Source of the DNA: Mytilus edulis
Lineage: Eukaryota > Mollusca > Bivalvia > Mytilida > Mytilidae
Length of the DNA stretch: 64,000 nt
Assembly: GCF_963676685.1 (NCBI RefSeq)
Contig: NC_092352.1
Span: forward strand, 29,221,117-29,285,116
Direction: 5' to 3'
The stretch's first letter is position 1; each line of letters opens with the position of its first letter. Below the pieces are notes generated by a model. The model worked only from the letters and a program-made list of their open reading frames with translations. It was not told the DNA's origin and did not search any database. This document shows positions 56,950-64,000 of the stretch, piece after piece. Made by a program: the position numbers and the translations under genes.

Positions 56950-58095
56950 AAACTAGAGGCTCCAAAGAGCCTGTGTCACTCACCTTGGTCTATGTGCATA
57001 TCATAAACAAAGGACACAGATGGATTCATGACAAAATTTGCGTTTTGGTGATGGTCATGTGTTTGTAGATCTTACTTTACTGAATATTCTTGCTGCTTAC
57101 AATTATCTCTATAATGAACCTATGAATCTATGCCAGTAGTTAAAATATTTTGTAAAAATTTACATAATCAACAAAATTTATGAAAATTGTTAAAAATTGA
57201 CTATAAAGGGCAATATCTCCTTAAGGGGTCAGTTGACCATTTTGATCATGCTGACTTATTTGTAGGTTTTACTTTGCTGTACATTATTGCCGTGACAGTT
57301 TATCTGTATCTATAATAATACTTAAGATAATAACTAAAAGCTGCAAAATTTTCTTAAAATTACCAATTCAGTGGCAGCAACCCAACAACAGGTTGCCAGA
57401 TGAGTCCACAAATTTCAGGGCAGACAGAAGAACTTGACTTATCGAACAAATTTATCCTGTCAGATTTGCTCTAAATGCTTTAGTTTCTTAGATATGAGCC
57501 AAAAACTGCATGTTACCCTATGTCCTATTTTAGCCATGTTGGCCATCTTGGTTCACAGGAGGAATCGTCAGACACATTTTCAAAACTAGATACCCTAATG
57601 ATGATTGTGGACAAGTTTGGTTAAATTTATCTTGGTAGTTTCAGAGGAGAAGATTTTTGTAAAAGATAACAAAAATTTACGAAAAATTGCATAAAATTGA
57701 CTATAAAGGGCAACAACTCCTTAAAGGGTCAATTGACCATTTTGATCATGTAACGTTTTTGTAGATCTTACTTTGCTGAACATTATTGCTATTTACAGTT
57801 TATCCCTATCTATAATAATATTCAAGATAATACTAGTAACCAAAAACTGCAAAATTTCCTTAACCAACAAGGGGTTGTATGAATCATCTGAAAATTTCAG
57901 AGCAAATAGAATGATCTAATTTTAAAACACTTTTATTCCTGGTCAGATTTGCTCTAAATGCTTTGGTTTTAGAGATAGAAGACAAAATCTACATTTTACC
58001 CCTATGTTCTACTTTTAGCAATGGCGGCAATCTTGGTTGGTCGGACGCCAAGTGATGAGAAAAGCTCACTTGGCCCTTTGGCCCAGGTGAGTTTA
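56950..58095. repeat. Non-autonomous repeat K with hairpin ends and 500-bp internal units
   Basis: Starts AGAGGCTCCAAAGAGCCTG (hairpin AGGCTC/GAGCCT) and ends TTGGCCCTTTGGCCCAGGTG (hairpin GGCC/GGCC). Internal units begin at TGACTATAAAGGGCAA at 57199 and again at 57699, exactly 500 bp apart, each with TTTGCTCTAAATGCTTT-type ends. No coding frame. Confidence 0.75.
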
Positions 58096-60030
58096 AAATA
58101 CAAACTCAATCTAAAATTCTCCACTGTACATTAATGTACCAAAAATCAGATTCAGATCTGCACCAAGTGGCAGGGGCATAAAAAATATGTAATTGGCATT
58201 GTTTGAGGCTATTTTCACAGTCATTATACAAAAGTATGAGGGAGCAGTAACAAAACAGTAGATTCAATGTTATGCATATGTCAGATTTGTGTCAGTTCTA
58301 ACTTGGGTATACATAGTTAACATGATCAATGAAATTATGTTAGGTCTAAAACATTGTGAATAACTGTGAAAAAATAAAATGAATAAGGGTTTACATGTAC
58401 ATATATTTGAAATCAATAATGGAAACAAAATATAGGACAACTTTTTTTTTAGCATGACATCACACAGTTTAGGAAATTGATATATTGTTTTTCTGCTTAA
58501 CATCCTGTGGCAAAGGTTTTAAGTAATATTTCGGAAAAGAACAATTGATTGAGTGTTGGTTATTTAACATCCAGTAGCAAACGTTTCATGCATGTTCATG
58601 ACAAAAATAGAGAAAAAAACAATTTAATTAAGAAATTAATCAATCAGCATATCAGCTGTGAAACATGATTTCATCAAAATTTGTATTGGGCAATCATTTC
58701 AACTATTTTTCAACCATGAAACACATTTCAGGTAAACTACTAACATGTCATCTTTGAATATTCTTAACTTCTGGGATAATATCCCTTAAAAACAGGAAAC
58801 TAATGACATTAAAGCTTTCAGGTTATTGAGATGATAACTTTCAAAAGTTTAATGGAGTTCCTTCCTTTATAATAATCCATCTCAGCTTGCATAACTTAGT
58901 GTGCCTAAGAAATAAAGGAGTAGGTACAGTAAGACTCCTTTTTGGCCCCAAAATATAGCAGTTTTACCAAACTGTTAAAATTTAAACATTTGACTATTTA
59001 TTGGAAAGTAGAATAATTCTGTAACCTTAATATCATTATGGGCTGTTTGTGAAAATACAATGCTCATATATCTGGTACTGCATCAATAAGTCATACTAAA
59101 TAACTGAAATATTCACAATTATAGCATTTGAGTTAAATTTTAGACGGTTTCCGTCTTAAAAGGAAGAAGGGGCATTTATGTTTATTCTTAATATTTAAAT
59201 GTTTTAAAGTTGTAATTGATGATAATACATAACATATATACAGGTTGAAAGTGAACAAGGTTGTGGCCATTTTCATTTTCGACAAAAAAAACATCTGAAA
59301 AGTGACATATTATGGCATATTTGATAGATTTTTTGAATTTAAGCAATTTTAATGACTAAAATAAGTTCCAATCTTTCACATAAAATAATTGAATCAAATG
59401 AAGTAGACACTTAAGTTCAAAGTCTTTCATCTGATGAACTTGAAATTTGAGGCAAAAACCAGCCCTTGCTGAAACCTACTCCTTTAGTCATAATAATATA
59501 CATAAGAACATAATGTGGAAAACAGCATACCTGTTGGTACAACCATTCATTTTACTTTTCTTTTTTATGGTTACTATTATTTTAATACTGTATAAGACCC
59601 TTCATAAACTAATCTAACTTCATTTGGATAAGTAACAAGAAAAATAATATGTTCAGTTTTTAAAGATTATAATTTTTGAACAAAAATCTGAGGTTTTTAC
59701 CACAATTTTGACACCAAATTAAATTAGATTGGAAGGCATATAGTAGATATCAATTCTGTTGAAATCAAAACATAAAGATGCTTCTCTAATTTTTGTGCTA
59801 TTTTCACATTTCCTGACTGGTGTGAGAAAAATATTTCTCCTCACTAGTGAAATATCTGTTCTTGGCAAATGATTAGTCAAAATTTGATTATGATATCAAA
59901 ATGTTTTGTTTTCTTTTGCATTTTTCTATTGTGACGTCATGGAAAAAGACAACCATGTCTGATGACATCCCATATAAAGAACACAAGTTTCTGAAAAACT
60001 TTGAAAAAGAAGGATAAAAATCATCAGAGA
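58096..60030. other. Possible long 3' untranslated region or intergenic, nothing firm
   Basis: Lies downstream of the minus-strand stop at 61427. It could be part of that gene's 3' UTR, but no polyadenylation site can be chosen with confidence. A short hairpin TGAGAAAAATATTTCTCCTCA is at about 59822. Confidence 0.35.
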
Positions 60031-60033
60031 AAC

Positions 60034-60191
60034 AGATTCTGACACCATAACTTGTGTATTACAATTTCTCCACTCTCAACAGTTAAATTTTGATTATTTA
60101 AAAAGCTCAGCAAGCCTTGCACTTTAAATAATAAAATTTAACTGTCTCAATGGAGAAATATCGTAATACACTTGTTGCAGTGTAGGAATCT
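60034..60191. repeat. Inverted-repeat hairpin element (MITE-like)
   Basis: Arms read AGATTCTGACACCATAACTT and, inverted from the right end, AGATTCCTACACTGCAACAA, continuing through GTGTATTAC, TTTCTCCA and CAGTTAAATTTT. The centre is AAGCTCAGCAAGCCTTGC. I recognise the arms from other bivalve sequence. Confidence 0.7.
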
Positions 60192-60349
60192 ATATTTCTC
60201 AAAATTTGTAATTTTTATTTCCTGACAAAAACAACATTTTACTCCATATTTGACAATAAGAAGTAATTTGGAATTGCTTATTACATCTATATATATCAAG
60301 TTTCATTGAACACCTACGACTAAAAATGGTTATAGCTTTGTGTTTGAGA

Positions 60350-61340
60350 AAAAAATGGGGGAAAGGTCCATAGGACACAGAATTTGCAGCTGCTTGCATA
60401 TAGCAATATAAAGGGAGATAACTCAAGAACGGTAGAAGTGACACTAACCAAATTTGATTCAAGTTGTGTGATAATAAGCACTGTGTATAAGTTTCATAAC
60501 ATTTGGTTGAGGCAAACTAGTTAGAAAACCAAACGAAAAATTCAGCAATTTTTCCATTTTTAAGGAGCATAATTCTCCAATAGTAAAAGTGATGCTACCA
60601 AAATTTAACCTTGATCTGTGTTTAATGTTAATAAGCACTGTGTATAAGTTTCATAATTTTTAGTTAAGTGTCCATGGGACACAGAGGATGCCCCTGCTTG
60701 CATATCATATAAATATTCAAAGGGACATAACTCAGGAACGGCAAAACTGACACTACCCAAATTTGTACTTGATCTGAGTTTTGTAATATTGTGTATAGGT
60801 CTCAGACATAACTCTAGAACAGTGAAAGTGTTACCACCAAAATTTACACTTGATCTGTATTTTGTGGTAATAAGCATTGTGTATAAGTTTCATATCATTT
60901 GGTTGGGGGAAACTTAAGTAAAGAGAATGGGGGGGAAATCAACAACTGTTATGTTCATAAAGGGGCATGACTCAAGATCAGTAAAAGTGATGACACCCAA
61001 TTTCAAACATGATCTGTATTATGTAGTAATAAGCATTGTGTTTATGTTCAAAGCATTTGGTTGAGGAGGCAAACTAAAGTCAGAGAACAGAGACGTGAAA
61101 TTCAGCAATTTTCAAATTCTAGAAATTTGAACAAAGATTAATTTTCATACAATTTTTATCCATTTAAGATAAGAGAGACCTCTGTTTTTAGGGAATTAAT
61201 GCAGTGCATTAAAATTTGAAATGCAATTAAGGCAATCTTGATTTTTCATACAAAATAGAAATGCAATCACACACACAGACGGACATACAGAGTATTTTCT
61301 ACAAGACACATACTCCCTAGTGAATGAGGCTTAAGTAATT
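60350..61340. repeat. Bivalve repeat of about 90-155 bp degenerate units
   Basis: Five units recur at about 60410, 60564, 60720, 60807 and 60960, each with GGGA/CATAACTC, GAAC.GT.AAAGTGA, CCAAATTT, TTGATCTG and GCATTGTGTATAAGTTTCAT. Some also have GGACACAGA. Non-coding; it may be included in the 3' UTR of the gene at 61427-61525. Confidence 0.65.
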
Positions 61341-61426
61341 AAAACTAGACTGTAGCAAATGAATTTTACTACATAATAACAGAAGTCGGACGGAATGTTA
61401 TAAATTAATTAAAATGTTTCTAGTGA

Positions 61427-61525
61427 TCATGTGAGTGTTTTAAATGTCTCTATCTTCTCCTGGTATAGTTTGTAGAACTCATTAGCCAGGTAGTAAAATG
61501 AACCATCCACATTCTGCATTTCTTT
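61427..61525 (-). CDS. Terminal coding exon of an unrecognised minus-strand gene
   Basis: The minus strand has a long T-rich tract and a strong acceptor (TTTATTGTAG), then 32 codons in phase 0 and TGA at 61427-61429. The peptide contains MQNVDGSFYYLANEFYKLYQ and EKIETFKTLT, with balanced composition and no repeat similarity, which looks like ordinary conserved protein rather than transposon. The rest of the gene lies to the right of the window or in exons I could not identify; 61526-64000 would then be intron. I cannot name the protein. A wrong frame is unlikely given how protein-like the reading is, but a chance exon cannot be excluded. Confidence 0.6.
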   Translation of the reverse strand, partial: KEMQNVDGSFYYLANEFYKLYQEKIETFKTLT

Positions 61526-61600
61526 CTACAATAAAAAAAAAAATCATCATATTTATTCACATATATACATGCACTTTTTCATTCATTTTTTTTGTACACA

Positions 61601-61796
61601 AATTAGGCCAATAGTTTTTTCGTTCGAATTGCTTTACAATTGTCATTTCCAGGCCTTTTATAGCTGACTGTGGTATGGGCTTTGCTCATTTTTGAAGGCC
61701 GTACAGTGACCTATTATTGTTAATTTCTTAGTCATGAGGTCTCTAATGAAGAGTTGACTCATCAGCAATCATACCACATCTTCTTTTTTATAACTA
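61601..61796 (+). repeat. Repeat E in long form (opposite strand of the others)
   Basis: GCCTTTTATAGCTGACTGTG, GGTATGGGCTTTGCTCATTT, GAAGGCCGTACAGTGACCTA, GCAATCATACCACATCTTCT. This shows the short E copies elsewhere are 3' ends of a longer family. Confidence 0.7.
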
Positions 61797-62061
61797 TTAC
61801 AATATTGGTGGATTTTCTCTACAATAAGGAAAAACGCGCTTATATTATGAATTGTCAAAAAGATATTATATATAGTGGATAAAAAACAATTCAATAAAAT
61901 ACTAGAAGTCAACAATAAAATATAACAAAATTGCTTTTAATTGTTATTCTTCGTCTGATAAATGCAGGAATGTTAAACCATTACATGAAGAGATCATGTT
62001 TTCAACCAGATCAAAACAGTACCATGGGTGAATGTAATCAATAACTAGATATATATAGAGA

Positions 62062-62193
62062 ATATCATATGGCTTTTTCAATATCGCATGCGTATCAACC
62101 CGAGACACCAATATAATCCCAAGAGCTCTGCTCGAGGGATTATATTGGTTGAGGGTTGATATGGTGTGTGATATTGAAAAAGCCATATCATAT
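62062..62193. repeat. Hairpin MITE with GGCTTTTTCAATATC ends
   Basis: Left arm ATCATATGGCTTTTTCAATA and right arm its inverse TATTGAAAAAGCCATATCAT. Inner arms CCAATATAATCCC / GGGATTATATTGG flank the centre AAGAGCTCTGCTCGA. No coding. Confidence 0.8.
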
Positions 62194-62239
62194 ACACTTT
62201 ATTATATACATATACCTCAAGTAGTTGTTATTTATGTAA

Positions 62240-62400
62240 CATGACGTCATACAGATAAGGAGGTTTGAAATGACGCCATACAGATTATAGGTTTGACATG
62301 ACGTCATACAGATTAGGGATTTGATAAAGCCTTTGCAACAGTGACTGCAATCGATGACGTGACATCATACAGATTAAAGGTGTGATAAAACTTTTGCAAC
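62240..62400 (+). promoter_or_regulatory. Degenerate tandem array of CRE-like TGACGTCATACAGATTA units
   Basis: Full CRE palindromes TGACGTCA at 62242-62249 and 62299-62306, with variants TGACGCCA at 62271-62278 and TGACATCA at 62360-62367. Each is followed by TACAGATTA or TACAGATAA, first with a 28-29 bp spacing, then irregular. It is a repeat by structure; CREB/ATF binding is inferred from the consensus only. Confidence 0.55.
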
Positions 62401-63170
62401 CGTGCTGATATTGATATCATCACGGGTGGCTGATACAGCACGCTTGCCATTGATTGTATTAACACATACAATTTATCTGTAATTCAGATGTACAGTATGA
62501 TAAATCATGATCCTATACTCTGTTGAAACTGTTTACTTATATTTTGGCTTTACATTGAATGCTCTGGTTGTATGCTTATTGATAATTTAATGTGGAAAAA
62601 AATAATTTAATTATTAGGTATGATTGGCTTACAACAGGTTCTCATTAACTGTGAGTACTCTTAATTTGCTTTGTGTTTATTGTTTTTAAGTTAGTTGTTT
62701 TAGTTGCCTTAGAACTTTTGAATTAAACCAATTGAAAATGATTTTTGCAGTTTGTTCTCATGCTGTGCTGTCACATCACTGTCCAAGGCTATGAGAGGGT
62801 TAAACACTCAAAAACCAGGCCACATTCTTTTAGGTTCAGACCAAAGTGAGGAGCATGTAGTACAGTGGTTGTTGGAGGTTCATGTCTGCCGTAGTGGTTT
62901 TGGGGAAAATTGTTTTGTTATAAATTAGACTTTTATTTTGTTTGTTTGAATTGTTTCACTTTTCATGTTAGGGTCTTTTATTACAGACAATATGTTATGA
63001 GTTTTTCTCAATGTTGAAGGCCAAACCGTGGCCTATGATTGCTTACTACCACTTCATTTTAACTTGGGTGGATAGTTGTCTAACAGCAAACATGCCACTT
63101 CTCCTAATTTTTATATATAAAGATGTCAAAATCTTAAAATAAATACAATACCACAGGCTAAAGTAAACAA
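62401..63170. other. Intronic or intergenic, repeat E-like end at 63000-63110
   Basis: TTGAAGGCCAAACCGTGGCC and CAAACATGCCACTTCTCC are diverged words of repeat E. Otherwise no feature. Confidence 0.4.
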
Positions 63171-63171
63171 G

Positions 63172-64000
63172 AGGCTCTCAAGAGCCTGAATCGCTCACCT
63201 GGTAAACAATGCCTTATTGAACATATTGAACCATGCCAGGCAAACATGTACAGCTAACAATTCTTCAATATTACAAATATATATGACTTACTGTTTATAA
63301 ATAAAGAAATTGTCATTAAAGGACAATAACCCCTTAAGGGGTCAATTGACAATTTTGGTCATATTTAACTTATTTGTAGATCTTACTTTGTTGATAATTT
63401 TTGCTGTTTACAGTTCATCTTTATCTATAATGATATTCAAGATAATGACCAAAAACTGCAAAATTTCCTTAAAATTACCAATTAAGTGGCAGCAACCCAA
63501 CAATGGTTTGTTTGATTCGTCTGAAAATTTCAGGGCTGATAGATCTTGACCAAATGAACATTTTTACCCCATGTCAGATTTGCTCTAAATGCTTTCGTTT
63601 TTGAGATATAAGCCAAAAACTGCATTTGACCCCTATGTTCTATTTAAAGTAAGGGCGGCCATGTTTTTTGACGGATCAAAAATCAAAGCACACACTTTGT
63701 GCAGGATAATCTAAGGAACTATCATGCTAAGTTTCATCCAAATCCATTCAGTAGTTTCAGAGGAGAAGATTTTTTAAAGTTAGCAAATATGATGAACAAA
63801 TTGTGAAAAATTGTCATTAAAGGACATTTACCCCTTAAGGGTTCAATTGACAATTTTGGTCATATTAACCTATTTGTAGATCTTACTTTGCTGATCATTT
63901 TTGCTGTTTACAGTTTATCTTCATCTATAATAATATTCAAGATAATGACCAAAAACTGCAAAATTTCCTTAAAATTACCAATTAAGTGGCAGCAACCCAA
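63172..64000. repeat. Repeat K, second copy, cut by the right edge
   Basis: Starts AGAGGCTCTCAAGAGCCTGA and CTCACCTGG. Two internal units begin near 63310 and 63811 (CCCCTTAAGGG at 63330 and 63831, period 501 bp), with AGTGGCAGCAACCCAA in each. Same layout as 56950-58095. Confidence 0.75.

Overview
The window looks like nuclear DNA of a marine mussel (Mytilus or a close relative). It is AT-rich, genes are split into short exons with GT-AG introns, intergenic DNA is packed with bivalve-type interspersed repeats, and there are no bacterial operons. The species call is an inference from repeat families I recognise; nothing was searched. Exon coordinates were read by eye from splice sites and reading-frame continuity.

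Layout. (1) 1-10.9 kb: a family-18 chitinase gene on the minus strand, seven coding exons from the signal peptide (10158-10218) to an exon at 13-123; the 3' part lies beyond the left edge. Its introns carry transposon tails, a fold-back element, and a repeat with RFX-like palindromes. (2) 10.7-17.9 kb: the chitinase 5' flank, duplicated in tandem. The proximal copy is split by a reverse-transcriptase element (11946-13866); the distal copy is intact in layout but decayed. (3) 17.9-28.6 kb: no gene recognised, many repeats, including two apparently identical 665-bp inverted-repeat elements 1407 bp apart. (4) 28.7-35.65 kb and 47.49-52.32 kb: two tandem plus-strand paralogues of six exons each. 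They encode small secreted proteins (228 and 232 aa) with a signal peptide, a very acidic region, a conserved dibasic site, an eight-cysteine domain with symmetrical spacing and a basic C-terminal tail. I do not recognise the family; this is the most interesting content. (5) 35.7-47.4 kb between the paralogues: a landing zone for 5'-truncated reverse-transcriptase copies. (6) 52.3-64 kb: more repeats, a LINE remnant, a CRE-like cluster, and the last coding exon (61427-61525, minus) of a gene entering from the right.

The acidic-then-basic layout with a dibasic junction resembles precursors of secreted cationic peptides, and a chitinase lies nearby, but any shared role in defence, feeding or biomineralisation is speculation.
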